64,000 bases of DNA, from positions 1 through 64,000 of the forward strand of contig NZ_JAQIPB010000007.1 of assembly GCF_028023875.1 (NCBI RefSeq). The letters are read 5' to 3'. Source of the DNA: Xenophilus arseniciresistens (GTDB taxonomy: Bacteria; Pseudomonadota; Gammaproteobacteria; Burkholderiales; Burkholderiaceae_C). The translations under genes and the position numbers were made by a program. Shown piece by piece: positions 41,945 to 50,473 of the stretch (the first letter of the stretch is position 1; the number at the start of each line of letters is the position of its first letter). Below the pieces are notes generated by a model. The model ran no database searches. It saw nothing but the letters and a program-made list of their open reading frames with translations, and had not been told where the DNA came from.

Positions 41945-43177
41945 TCAGGTGCGGAAGCTGAAAAAGGTCAGGTCGTCGCGGCGGTGGTGTTCGCCCTGCC
42001 ACTGGTGCAGGGCCTCGCGCAGCGCCTGGTTCAACTGCGCGGGCGGGCTGTGCTGCTGATCGAGCAGCAGCTGGCGCACGCGGCGCTTGCCGAAGGCGAT
42101 GGCGCGGGGGCCGCCGATCTGGTCCACCAGCCCGTCGGTGGTGATGAACACGAGGCTGCCGGGCGGCAGCTGCAGCACCTGGTTGGTCCAGGTCTGGTCC
42201 AGCGGGCTGGCCACGTAGCCCACGCCCCGCCGCTCGCCCTCGAGCACCTCCACCGCGTCGGCGCCCGGCCGATGGATGAACAGCGACAGGCGCGCACCCG
42301 CGAAGACCAGGCGGCGCGCGGCGGGTTCGTACCAGAAGCAGGCGGCGTCCAGGCCGTCGTCGGAGCCCGCGTCATGGCCCTGTTCCGCCGACTGGCCCAG
42401 CATCTGCTTGATGCGCCGGTTCAGGCTGCCCAGCACGCAGGCCGGGTCGCGCGCACCGTGGCGTTCGATGACCTGGTTCAGGCTGCTCGAGGCGATCAGC
42501 GTCATGAAGGCGCCGGGCACGCCGTGGCCCGTGCAGTCGGCCACCGCGACGAAGCAGCCCTCGGGCTCGGCCACGCAGTGATAGAAGTCGCCGCCCACCA
42601 CGTCGCGCGGCTCCCACACCAGGTCGGCGTCGGGGCAGGCGCTGAGCAGGGCCTCGCGCGAGGTGCGCAAGGTCGATTGCTGGATCACGCTGGCGTATTC
42701 GATGCTCTGCATCACCTGGCGGTTGCGCGTGGCCTGCAGGTCGGCCACGGCGCGCATCAGTTGCAGGCCGTTGCCGAAGCCCACGAACTCGCCCCCGCGC
42801 GTGACGATGAAGCCCTCGGACAGCGCCTTCTCGCCATGCGCCACGGCCTTGAAGGTGAGGGCTTCGATGTCCATGGCCGCATCCACCATCAGCGGCTCGC
42901 GGTCCATGAAGGCCACGCAGCTCTTCTTGCCGTACAGCTCCATGCGGTAGGGCCGGCTCATCTGCGAGAGGAAGGCGTTGCGGTTGAGCAGCCCCACGGG
43001 GCGGTTGCCCTCCAGCACCGGCAGGCTCACCAGGTCACGGTGCCGGGTGAACATTTCCAGCGCCAGCTCGTTGTTTTCCTGAGCCGTCATGCACGGCACC
43101 GGGTCACAAAGGTTGGCGGCGCTGGGCTGCTGGAAGCGAGGCCGGAATCCGCTCAGATATTCGCCAGAGTCGGCCAT
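41945..43177 (-). CDS. siaA: SiaA-like PP2C/SpoIIE phosphatase with CBS-like soluble sensor domain
   Basis: 410 aa. Residues about 20-145 form a CBS-pair-like module of the kind found in front of GGDEF/EAL proteins: LVSLPVLEGNRPVGLLNRNAF, RMELYGKKSCVAFM and FIVTRGGEFVGFGNG. The phosphatase domain (about 180-405) has GGDFYH, DCTGHGVPGAFMT, TDGLVDQIGG and DDLTFFSF, all metal ligands intact. Pseudomonas SiaA instead has a membrane-spanning periplasmic sensor and HAMP; here no transmembrane helix is seen, so the input should be cytoplasmic (nucleotide or ligand). First gene of the five-gene operon. Ribosome site before 43177 is weak; Met30 is an alternative start but would cut the first CBS strand. 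Confidence 0.85.
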   Translation of the reverse strand: MADSGEYLSGFRPRFQQPSAANLCDPVPCMTAQENNELALEMFTRHRDLVSLPVLEGNRPVGLLNRNAFLSQMSRPYRMELYGKKSCVAFMDREPLMVDAAMDIEALTFKAVAHGEKALSEGFIVTRGGEFVGFGNGLQLMRAVADLQATRNRQVMQSIEYASVIQQSTLRTSREALLSACPDADLVWEPRDVVGGDFYHCVAEPEGCFVAVADCTGHGVPGAFMTLIASSSLNQVIERHGARDPACVLGSLNRRIKQMLGQSAEQGHDAGSDDGLDAACFWYEPAARRLVFAGARLSLFIHRPGADAVEVLEGERRGVGYVASPLDQTWTNQVLQLPPGSLVFITTDGLVDQIGGPRAIAFGKRRVRQLLLDQQHSPPAQLNQALREALHQWQGEHHRRDDLTFFSFRT

Positions 43178-43228
43178 GGGTTCGGTGGAAGAGAGGCGGG
43201 AGTTGTAAATAAATGTTATTGATCGATC

Positions 43229-43247
43229 ATGACGATCTGATGACGAT
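43229..43247. promoter_or_regulatory. Direct repeat ATGACGAT x2, 11-bp period, upstream of the Sia operon
   Basis: ATGACGAT at 43229-43236 and 43240-43247, one helical turn apart, next to GATCGATC and an AT-rich stretch (43206-43220). It lies about 50 bases before the siaA-like start and 130 before the FadR-type gene, so it could serve either. Confidence 0.35.
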
Positions 43248-43376
43248 GTTTTCCTTTGTGTTCACTTTGCTTTCACCATGACGCCCCGTCGCCTTGGGCC
43301 GCGGCCGCCTGCTTCTTCTTAGTAGGATGCTGGGCCCGCACTGCACGGCGCCCGCGATTTCTCCCCCACGCCTTTC

Positions 43377-44144
43377 ATGTCCGTCACCTTCAGCACCATC
43401 AAACCCGGCCTGCGCCTGGCCGACCAGGTCGCCAGCGCGCTCGAGCAGGAGATCCGCGCCGGCCGCCTGGCCGAGGGCGAACGCCTGCCCACGGAGGTGG
43501 CGCTGGTGCAGCAGTTCGGCGTCAGCCGCACGGTGGTGCGCGAAGCCGTCTCGCGCCTGAAGTCCAGCGGGCTGGTCGATGCGCGCCAGGGCAGCGGCAT
43601 GTATGTGCGCCGGCCGGGCTTCGAGCCCCTGCACTTCGACCCCATGTCGGCCGCCTCCAAGGAGGCCGTGCTGCAGATCGTGGAGGTGCGCCGGGCGCTG
43701 GAGGCCGAGGTGGCCGAGCTGGCCGCCCAGCGGCGCACCGAGGAAGACATGACGCGCATCCGCACCGCGCTGGCCGCCATAGACGCCGCGGTGGCTGGCG
43801 GGCGCGACGGCGTGGAAGAAGACGTGCAGTTCCACCGCGTCATCGCCGAGGCCGCACGCAACCCTTTTCTGATGCGCACGCTGGACTACCTGTCGCAATT
43901 CCTGCGCAGCGCCACGCGCGTCACGCGCGCCAACGAGGCGCGCCACGCGCCCTTTGCGGCCGACGTGCTGCGCGAGCACGAGGTGCTGGTGGCAGCCATC
44001 GCGGCCGGCGACCCGGTCGCGGCCCGCGGCGCCGCGGCCACCCACATGCGCAATGCGGCGCAGCGCATCCTGCAGGCCGATCCGGCCTTCTGGGCGCAGG
44101 AAGGGCATCGGCTCGCGCAGGACCTGGTCGGCGCCGAGCGTTGA
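43377..44144 (+). CDS. FadR/GntR family transcriptional regulator
   Basis: 255 aa. N-terminal winged HTH (LPTEVALVQQFGVSRTVVREAVSRLKSSGLV, about 37-70, with RQGSGMYV) and a C-terminal FCD ligand domain with metal-type His (DVQFHRVIAEAARNPF, LREHEVLVAAIAAGD). FCD regulators sense small organic acids. It sits directly upstream of the threonate operon in the same direction with a palindrome in the gap, so it most likely controls it, probably as a repressor released by a sugar acid (inference). Confidence 0.92.
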   Translation: MSVTFSTIKPGLRLADQVASALEQEIRAGRLAEGERLPTEVALVQQFGVSRTVVREAVSRLKSSGLVDARQGSGMYVRRPGFEPLHFDPMSAASKEAVLQIVEVRRALEAEVAELAAQRRTEEDMTRIRTALAAIDAAVAGGRDGVEEDVQFHRVIAEAARNPFLMRTLDYLSQFLRSATRVTRANEARHAPFAADVLREHEVLVAAIAAGDPVAARGAAATHMRNAAQRILQADPAFWAQEGHRLAQDLVGAER

Positions 44145-44195
44145 GCGTCTGGCGGGAGAAAACGCCCGCCCTCAAAAATCACCCATCGGCGAATC

Positions 44196-44217
44196 GGTCA
44201 TAATTTGTACGATGACC
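44196..44217. promoter_or_regulatory. Candidate FadR-type operator GGTCAT-N10-ATGACC
   Basis: A perfect 6-bp inverted repeat with an AT-rich 10-base spacer (AATTTGTACG), 72 bases before the permease start and 52 bases after the regulator stop. It is the only AT-rich patch in this gap, so it probably overlaps the promoter of the threonate operon. Confidence 0.5.
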
Positions 44218-44288
44218 ATATGACATGGCCAAATTGCGCCAAGGTCATTCACGCGCATCCGCGCGGCCCCTTTTCCGGAGACTTTTCC

Positions 44289-45650
44289 ATGTCCACACCC
44301 GCCCTGCTGGGCATCGCGCTCGGCGGCATCGCCCTGCTCCTGCTGCTGATCATCCGTTTCCAGGTCCATGCCTTCATCGCCATGATGCTGGTGAGCGTGC
44401 TGGTGGCCATCGCGGCCGGCATGCCGGTGGCCGACATCATTCCCACCCTGATCTCGGGCATGGGCGGCACGCTCGGGTCGGTGGCCATCCTGGTGGCGCT
44501 GGGCGCGATGCTGGGGCGCGTGATCGAAGTCTCCGGCGGCGCGGGCAGCCTGGCCCACCGCTTCACGGCCTGGCTGGGGCCGCGCCGCGTGCCTGCGGCG
44601 CTGACGGCCGCCGCACTCGTGCTGTCCATCCCCGTCTTCTTCGACGTGGGCTTCATCATCCTGGTGCCCATCATCTACGGCTTCTGCAAGGCCGCGAAGG
44701 TGGACCCGGTCAAGTTCGGCCTGCCCGTGGCCGGCATCATGCTGGCCACCCACGTGGTGGTGCCGCCGCACCCGGGCATCGTGGGCGGGGCCGCCGTGCT
44801 CAACGCCGACGTGGGCTGGATCACCGTGATCGGCCTGGGCATCTGCGTGCTGCTGGCGCCCGTGGCCCAGTTCGTGGGCGGCTGGCTCAACCGCCGCCGC
44901 TACGACATGCTGCCCACCACGGCCGAGCAGTTCGCCAACTTCGACGCGGCCGCAGACGCGACCGACAAGCCGCGCGCGCCCAGCGTGGGCGTGGTGCTGA
45001 CGCTGATCGTCGTGCCGCTGCTGCTGATCATGGTCGGCACCACGGGCGCCACGCTGCTGCCCAAGGGCGACGGCCTGCGCAACGTGCTGGGCTTCATCGG
45101 CTCGCCCATCTTCGCGCTGATGGTCGCCATCGGCCTGGCCTTCGTGCTCGTCGCGCGCCAGCAGGGCTGGAGCCGGCAGAAGACCAACGACGTGATGGAA
45201 TCCGCCCTGCCGCCCGCGGCCACCGTGATCCTGGTGACCGGCGCCGGCGGCGTGTTCGCCAAGGTGCTGACGGCCACCGGCATCGGCGCGGCGCTGTCCG
45301 GCGCCATCACCGACGCCCACCTGCCGCTGCTGCTGGCGGGCTTCGTGATCTCGCTGGCGCTGCGCGCCGCGCAGGGTTCGGCCACAGTCGCCATCCTGAC
45401 CACCTGCGGCCTGCTGCTGGGCGCCATCAACGCCGGCAACTACAGCGCCGTGCAGGTCGCGCTGCTGGCCGTGGCCATCGGCTTCGGCGGCCTGGGCCTG
45501 TCGCACGTGAACGATTCGGGCTTCTGGATCGTCACCCGCTACCTGGGCCTGTCGGTGGCCGACGGCCTGCGCAGCTGGACGGTGCTGACCACCGTGCTGG
45601 GCTTGTGCGGCTTCGCCCTCACGGCCATCCTCTGGAACCTGGTCGGCTGA
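44289..45650 (+). CDS. GntP-family sugar-acid permease, probable threonate importer
   Basis: 453 aa with about 12-14 helices. GntP hallmarks: IIRFQVHAFIAMMLVSVLVAI near the N-terminus, VPPHPGIVGGAAVLNADVGW, and LSHVNDSGFWIVTRYLGLSV close to the C-terminus. Such symporters take up gluconate-like aldonic acids. Being first in an operon with a full threonate pathway, L-threonate (or a related tetronate) is the likely substrate. Start at 44289 with GGAG upstream; the 28-residue in-frame extension has no match. Confidence 0.9.
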   Translation: MSTPALLGIALGGIALLLLLIIRFQVHAFIAMMLVSVLVAIAAGMPVADIIPTLISGMGGTLGSVAILVALGAMLGRVIEVSGGAGSLAHRFTAWLGPRRVPAALTAAALVLSIPVFFDVGFIILVPIIYGFCKAAKVDPVKFGLPVAGIMLATHVVVPPHPGIVGGAAVLNADVGWITVIGLGICVLLAPVAQFVGGWLNRRRYDMLPTTAEQFANFDAAADATDKPRAPSVGVVLTLIVVPLLLIMVGTTGATLLPKGDGLRNVLGFIGSPIFALMVAIGLAFVLVARQQGWSRQKTNDVMESALPPAATVILVTGAGGVFAKVLTATGIGAALSGAITDAHLPLLLAGFVISLALRAAQGSATVAILTTCGLLLGAINAGNYSAVQVALLAVAIGFGGLGLSHVNDSGFWIVTRYLGLSVADGLRSWTVLTTVLGLCGFALTAILWNLVG

Positions 45651-45687
45651 TCCGGCTCCACCTCCAACTCCCGCAAGGACAAGCAAC

Positions 45688-46593
45688 ATGACCAAATCCT
45701 CCGTCGGTATCGTGGGCCTGGGCGCCATGGGTGCAGGCATTGCCAGGACGCTGCGCAACAACGGCTTCGACGTGCATGTGTGCGACGTGCGCCATGAAGC
45801 CGCGCTGGCCTTCGCCGCCGACGGCGGCACCGCCTGGAAGACGCCTGCCGAAGTGGCGGCCGCCGCGCCGGTGGTGGTGTCGGTGGTGGTCAACGCGGCC
45901 CAGACCGAGTCGGTGCTCTTCGGCGACGGCGGCGCGGCCGCGGCGATGAAGGCCGGCAGCACCTTCGTGATGTGCTCGACCGTGGACCCGAACTGGTCCA
46001 TCGCGCTCGAGGCCCGCCTGAACGCGGCCGGCATCCACTACGTCGATGCGCCCATCTCGGGCGGCGCGGCCAAGGCCGCTTCGGGCCAGATGACCATGAT
46101 GACCTCGGCCAAGCCCGAGGCCTATGCCGCGGCCGACGCGGTGCTCAACGCCATGGCCGGCAAGGTCTACCGCCTGGGCGATGCGGCCGGCGCGGGCAGC
46201 AAGGTCAAGATCATCAACCAGCTGCTGGCCGGCGTGCACATTGCCGTGGCCGCAGAAGCCATGGCCCTGGGCCTGCGCGAAGGCGTGAAGGCCGACGCGC
46301 TGTACGAAGTCATCACGAACAGCGCCGGCAACAGCTGGATGTTCGAGAACCGCATGGCCCATGTGCTGGCGGGCGACTACACCCCGCTGTCGGCCGTGGA
46401 CATCTTCGTCAAGGACCTGGGCCTGGTGCTGGACACAGCACGCGCCAGCAAATTCCCGCTGCCGCTGGCTGCCACCGCGCACCAGATGTTCATGCAGGCC
46501 TCCACCGCCGGCTTCGCGCGCGAGGACGACAGCGCCGTGATCAAGATCTTCCCGGGCATCACGCTGCCCGAAGCCAAGAGCAGGAAGGACTGA
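45688..46593 (+). CDS. ltnD: L-threonate dehydrogenase (3-hydroxyisobutyrate dehydrogenase family)
   Basis: 301 aa. NAD-binding GIVGLGAMGAGIARTL at the N-terminus, substrate motif VDAPISGGAAKAASGQMT, and the catalytic Lys in GAGSKVKIINQLLAG. LtnD oxidises L-threonate to 2-oxo-tetronate. The name rests on family plus the complete otnK-otnC-otnI set directly downstream; the same fold alone could act on other 2- or 3-hydroxy acids. 37 bases after the permease, 3 bases before otnK. Confidence 0.9.
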   Translation: MTKSSVGIVGLGAMGAGIARTLRNNGFDVHVCDVRHEAALAFAADGGTAWKTPAEVAAAAPVVVSVVVNAAQTESVLFGDGGAAAAMKAGSTFVMCSTVDPNWSIALEARLNAAGIHYVDAPISGGAAKAASGQMTMMTSAKPEAYAAADAVLNAMAGKVYRLGDAAGAGSKVKIINQLLAGVHIAVAAEAMALGLREGVKADALYEVITNSAGNSWMFENRMAHVLAGDYTPLSAVDIFVKDLGLVLDTARASKFPLPLAATAHQMFMQASTAGFAREDDSAVIKIFPGITLPEAKSRKD

Positions 46594-46596
46594 GCC

Positions 46597-47886
46597 ATGA
46601 GCGCGACGAAGAAGATCCTGCTGGGCTGCATCGCCGACGACTTCACCGGCGCCACCGACCTGGCCAACAACCTCGTGCGCGCGGGCATGCGCGTGGTGCA
46701 GACCATCGGCGTGCCGGCTGAGCCGCTCGATGCGGACGCCGATGCCGTGGTGGTCGCGCTCAAGTCGCGCACCATCCCTGCGGCCGAGGCCGTGGCCCAG
46801 TCGCTGGACGCGCTGCGCTGGCTGCAGGCGCAGGGCGCGCAGCAGATCTACTTCAAGTACTGCTCCACCTTCGACAGCACGGCGCAAGGCAACATCGGCC
46901 CCGTGACCGACGCGCTGATGGCGGCGCTGAACACGTCCTTCACCATCGCCACGCCGGCCTTCCCGGACAACAAGCGCACGGTGTTCAAGGGCTACCTGTT
47001 CGCGGGCGACGTGCTGCTCAATGAAAGCGGCATGCAGAACCACCCGCTCACGCCCATGACCGATGCGAACCTGGTGCGCGTGCTGCAGGCCCAGACGAAG
47101 CAGCGCGTGGGCCTGATCGACCACGCCGTGGTCGCGCAGGGCGCCGACGCGGTGCGCGCGCGCATCGCCGCGCTGCAGGCCGAAGGCGTGGCCATCGCCA
47201 TCGTCGACGCGGTCTCCAACGACGATCTGCTGCGCATGGGCCCGGCCCTGGCCGAGCTGCCGCTGCTCACGGCGGGCTCGGGCGTGGCGATCGCGCTGCC
47301 GGCCAACTTCGGCCTCGCACCTTCGTCGCAGGCGGCTTCGCTGCCGGCCGCGGGCGGGCTGCAGGCCATCGTCTCGGGCAGCTGCTCCACGGCCACCAAC
47401 AGCCAGGTGCTGGCCTTCATCCAGGCCGGTCGCCCGGCGCTGGCCATCGACCCGCTGCGCATCGCTGCCGGCGTGGACGTGGCGGCCGAGGCCCTGGCCT
47501 GGGCGCAGCCGCTGCTCAAGGACGGCCCGGTGTTGATCTATTCCACGGCCGAGCCGCGCGACGTGCGGGCCATCCAGGGCCAGCTCGGCGTGGAGGAGGC
47601 CGGTGCCATGGTCGAGCGCACGCTGGCGCAGATCGCGCGCGGGCTGGTCGCGGCCGGCGTGCGCCAGCTGGTGGTGGCCGGTGGCGAAACCTCGGGTGCC
47701 TGCGTGCAGGCCCTGGGCATCGCGCAGATGCGCATCGGTGGCCAGATCGACCCGGGCGTGCCGTGGTGCCATGCGCTGCCCGACGCCGCGCTGGGCGCAG
47801 CCGAAGGCTTGCACATCACGCTCAAGTCCGGCAACTTCGGCACCCCTGACTTCTTCACCAAGGCCTTTGCCGCGCTGGCGGCCTGA
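46597..47886 (+). CDS. otnK: 3-oxo-tetronate kinase (DUF1537 family)
   Basis: 429 aa four-carbon acid sugar kinase. The N-terminal domain has GCIADDFTGATDLANNLV and FKYCSTFDSTAQGNIGPV (sugar binding); the C-terminal nucleotide domain has GGETSGACVQALGI and LKSGNFG. It phosphorylates 3-oxo-tetronate at O4 with ATP. Third gene of the operon; LtnD supplies the 2-oxo acid and OtnI the 3-oxo isomer. Confidence 0.95.
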   Translation: MSATKKILLGCIADDFTGATDLANNLVRAGMRVVQTIGVPAEPLDADADAVVVALKSRTIPAAEAVAQSLDALRWLQAQGAQQIYFKYCSTFDSTAQGNIGPVTDALMAALNTSFTIATPAFPDNKRTVFKGYLFAGDVLLNESGMQNHPLTPMTDANLVRVLQAQTKQRVGLIDHAVVAQGADAVRARIAALQAEGVAIAIVDAVSNDDLLRMGPALAELPLLTAGSGVAIALPANFGLAPSSQAASLPAAGGLQAIVSGSCSTATNSQVLAFIQAGRPALAIDPLRIAAGVDVAAEALAWAQPLLKDGPVLIYSTAEPRDVRAIQGQLGVEEAGAMVERTLAQIARGLVAAGVRQLVVAGGETSGACVQALGIAQMRIGGQIDPGVPWCHALPDAALGAAEGLHITLKSGNFGTPDFFTKAFAALAA

Positions 47887-47901
47887 GGCGATCACCGCCC
47901 T

Positions 47902-48603
47902 ATGAGCACCGCCCTGACCGAAACCCAGGCGCGCGAAGACATCTGCCGCTTGGGCCGCAGCCTGTACAAGCGCGGCTACGTGCATGCCACGGCCGGCAAC
48001 ATCAGCGTGCGGCTGGCCGACGGCGGCCACCTGATCACGCCCACCGACGCCTGCCTGGGCACCCTGGACCCCGCCCGGCTGGCGCGGCTGGACGCGCAGG
48101 GCCAGCAGCGCTCGGGCGACCGGGCCAGCAAGACCATCGCGCTGCACCGGCGCATCTATGACGCCACCGCCGCGGCCGGCCACGCGGCCGGCTGCGTGAT
48201 CCACACCCACAGCACGCACCTGGTGAGCTGCTCACTGCGCGCCGACAGTGCCGCTGACAACGCGCTGGCCGAAGACGCCGAACTGCTGCCGCCCATCACG
48301 CCGTATTTCGTGATGAAGGTGGGCCGCGTGCCGCACATCGCCTATCGCCGCCCTGGCGACCCCGCCGCCGCCGAGGCCGTGGCCCAGGCCATCGCGCGCC
48401 ATGCGGCGCAGGGCCGGCGGCTGCAGGCCGTGATGCTGGCGCGGCTGGGGCCCAACGTCTGGCACGACACGCCGGACGCCGCCATGGCCGTGCTCGAAGA
48501 GCTGGAAGAAACCGCGCGCCTGCACTGGCTGCAGCCCGCGCTGCGGCCGCTCACGCAGGCGCAGATCGACGAGCTGCGCAGCGTCTTCGGCGCCAGCTGG
48601 TAA
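47902..48603 (+). CDS. otnC: 3-oxo-tetronate 4-phosphate decarboxylase (class II aldolase family)
   Basis: 233 aa. Class II aldolase/adducin fold: [21 protein letters not shown], the zinc pair [10 protein letters not shown], and a C-terminal metal-site region. OtnC turns 3-oxo-tetronate 4-phosphate into dihydroxyacetone phosphate and CO2, entering central metabolism. Fuculose-phosphate aldolase is the nearest alternative, but the operon context decides for OtnC. Confidence 0.92.
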   Translation: MSTALTETQAREDICRLGRSLYKRGYVHATAGNISVRLADGGHLITPTDACLGTLDPARLARLDAQGQQRSGDRASKTIALHRRIYDATAAAGHAAGCVIHTHSTHLVSCSLRADSAADNALAEDAELLPPITPYFVMKVGRVPHIAYRRPGDPAAAEAVAQAIARHAAQGRRLQAVMLARLGPNVWHDTPDAAMAVLEELEETARLHWLQPALRPLTQAQIDELRSVFGASW

Positions 48604-48631
48604 ACCCATTTCCCAGAACCCGGAGATCCGC

Positions 48632-49447
48632 ATGCCCCGCTTTGCCGCCAACCTGAGCATGCTCTACAACGAGCATGAGTTCCTCGACCGTTTCGCCGCC
48701 GCTGCCAAGGACGGCTTCACGGGTGTGGAATACCTCTTCCCCTATGCCTTCGCGGCCGAAGACATCGCCCAGCGCCTGAAGGCCCATGGCCTCACGCAGG
48801 CGCTGTTCAACGCCCCGCCCGGCGACTGGGACGCGGGCGAGCGCGGCATCGCCTGCCTGAGCGGGCGCGAAGCCGAATTCGCCGCGGGCATCACCAAAGC
48901 CCTGGCCTACGCCCAGGTGCTGCAATGCCCGCGCGTGCACGTGATGGCCGGCCTGCTGCCGGCCGGCGCCAGCCGCGACGATGTGCGCGCCACCTACGTG
49001 GCCAACCTGCGCCTGGCCGCGCGCCAGGCCGCCGCGCAGGGCGTGGACATCCTGATCGAGCCCATCAACACGCGCGACATGCCCGGCTACTTCCTGAACC
49101 TGCAGGGCCAGGCCCATGCGCTGGTGCAGGAGATCGGCGAGCCCAACGTCAAGGTGCAGTTCGACCTGTACCACGCCCAGATCATGGAAGGCGACCTGGC
49201 GATGAAGCTGCGCGAGTTCCTGCCCACGGGCCGCGTGGGCCATGTGCAGATTGCCGGCGTGCCGCAGCGCCACGAGCCCGACCTGGGCGAGCTGAACCAC
49301 CCCTACCTGTTCGCCGAACTCGACGCGCTGGGCTACACGGGCTGGATCGGCTGCGAATACCGCCCGCGCCGCGGCGCCGTGCCCGGCGGCACCACCGAAG
49401 GCCTGGGCTGGGCCCGCGAATGGCTGCAGCCCAGGCAGATTGGCTGA
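48632..49447 (+). CDS. otnI: 2-oxo-tetronate isomerase (hydroxypyruvate isomerase-like)
   Basis: 271 aa TIM barrel of the Hyi/xylose-isomerase-like family: [18 protein letters not shown] at the start, [17 protein letters not shown] with a catalytic Glu, [17 protein letters not shown] with metal ligands, and GCEYRPRRG at the C-terminus. It interconverts 2-oxo- and 3-oxo-tetronate between the LtnD and OtnK steps. Hydroxypyruvate isomerase activity is the alternative reading; operon context supports OtnI. A GGAG lies 6 bases before the ATG. Confidence 0.9.
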   Translation: MPRFAANLSMLYNEHEFLDRFAAAAKDGFTGVEYLFPYAFAAEDIAQRLKAHGLTQALFNAPPGDWDAGERGIACLSGREAEFAAGITKALAYAQVLQCPRVHVMAGLLPAGASRDDVRATYVANLRLAARQAAAQGVDILIEPINTRDMPGYFLNLQGQAHALVQEIGEPNVKVQFDLYHAQIMEGDLAMKLREFLPTGRVGHVQIAGVPQRHEPDLGELNHPYLFAELDALGYTGWIGCEYRPRRGAVPGGTTEGLGWAREWLQPRQIG

Positions 49448-49467
49448 TACGGCTTCGCCTTCCTCAC

Positions 49468-49508
49468 GAGAAAAAGCCCCGCCGGCCAGCGCCGCGGGGC
49501 TTTTTCTC
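49468..49508. terminator. Strong bidirectional terminator between otnI and the dehydrogenase gene
   Basis: A 15-bp perfect stem (GAGAAAAAGCCCCGC / GCGGGGCTTTTTCTC) with an 11-base loop. The A run on one arm and T run on the other make it intrinsic in both directions, serving the threonate operon (+) and the 3-hydroxyacyl-CoA dehydrogenase gene (-). Confidence 0.9.
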
Positions 49509-49526
49509 TTGGTTCGAACGGGGTGA

Positions 49527-50375
49527 TCAGTACTGGTACACGCCGCGGCCGGTCTTGCGGCCGAGTTGGCCAGCGGCCACCATTTCAGCCAGCAGCGGGC
49601 AGGGGCGGTACTTCGAATCGCCGAACTCCTCCAGGTAGACCTGCATCACGGCCAGGCACACGTCCAGGCCGATCATGTCGGCCAGGGCCAGCGGGCCGAT
49701 GGGCTGGTTGCAGCCCAGCTTCATGCCGGCGTCGATGTCTTCGGGCGTGGCCAGGCCTTCGGCCAGCACGAAGAAGGCCTCGTTGATCATGGGCACCAGG
49801 ATGCGGTTGACCACAAAGCCGGGCGCGTTCTTCACGGTGATGGGCGACTTGCCCAGCTTGACCGACAGCGCCTTGACCGCATCGTGCGTGGCGTCGCTGG
49901 TCAGGTAGCCGCGGATCAGCTCCACCAGCGCCATCATCGGCACCGGGTTGAAGAAGTGCATGCCGATGAAGCGGTCGGGGCGGCTGGTGGCGGCGGCCAG
50001 CTTGGTGATCGATATCGACGAGGTGTTCGACGCGATGATCACGTCGGGCGGCAGCAGCGCCTCCACCTGCTTGAGGATCTTGAGCTTGAGTTCGTGGTTC
50101 TCGGTGGCGGCCTCGATGACCAGCTGGGCACTCTTGAGGTCCTCGTAGTTCGTCGAGCCCTGGATCAGTGCCAGTGCGTCGGCCTTCTGGGCCTCGCTGA
50201 GCTTGTCCTTCTTGATCAGGCGGTCCAGGCTGCCCGAGATGGTGGCCAGGCCCTTGTCCACCGCGGCCTGGGCGATGTCGACCATCACCACGCGAATGCC
50301 CGAGGCGGCGCAGGCCTGCGCAATGCCGTTGCCCATGGTGCCTGCACCGATGATGCCGACGGTCTGGATGTCCAT
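49527..50375 (-). CDS. 3-hydroxybutyryl-CoA / 3-hydroxyacyl-CoA dehydrogenase
   Basis: 282 aa, the length of Hbd/PaaH. NAD motif GIIGAGTMGNGIAQACA; catalytic His in GMHFFNPVPMMALVE; SNTSSISITKLA; and KNAPGFVVNRIL. It oxidises (S)-3-hydroxyacyl-CoA (usually 3-hydroxybutyryl-CoA) with NAD+. Isolated transcript, convergent with the threonate operon. Fits the acyl-CoA degradation theme of the importer-ligase loci. Confidence 0.95.
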   Translation of the reverse strand: MDIQTVGIIGAGTMGNGIAQACAASGIRVVMVDIAQAAVDKGLATISGSLDRLIKKDKLSEAQKADALALIQGSTNYEDLKSAQLVIEAATENHELKLKILKQVEALLPPDVIIASNTSSISITKLAAATSRPDRFIGMHFFNPVPMMALVELIRGYLTSDATHDAVKALSVKLGKSPITVKNAPGFVVNRILVPMINEAFFVLAEGLATPEDIDAGMKLGCNQPIGPLALADMIGLDVCLAVMQVYLEEFGDSKYRPCPLLAEMVAAGQLGRKTGRGVYQY

Positions 50376-50473
50376 TGAAATGCTCCTGGAGAAAAAGTAA
50401 GGGAAAAACGCAATGGACGAATGCTAACGGCCCGCGCAGGGGCGGGCCGTCGCCAGGTCAACAGAAGGCCGGA

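Noticed and set aside
43256-44203. 315-codon + frame over the FadR-type gene
   Set aside because: Out of frame with the clear GntR HTH; low-complexity Arg/Ala translation.
50427-50450. ACGGCCCGC/GCGGGCCGT hairpin downstream of the propeller lipoprotein gene
   Set aside because: The stem is sound but no T run follows in either direction; too weak to call a terminator.
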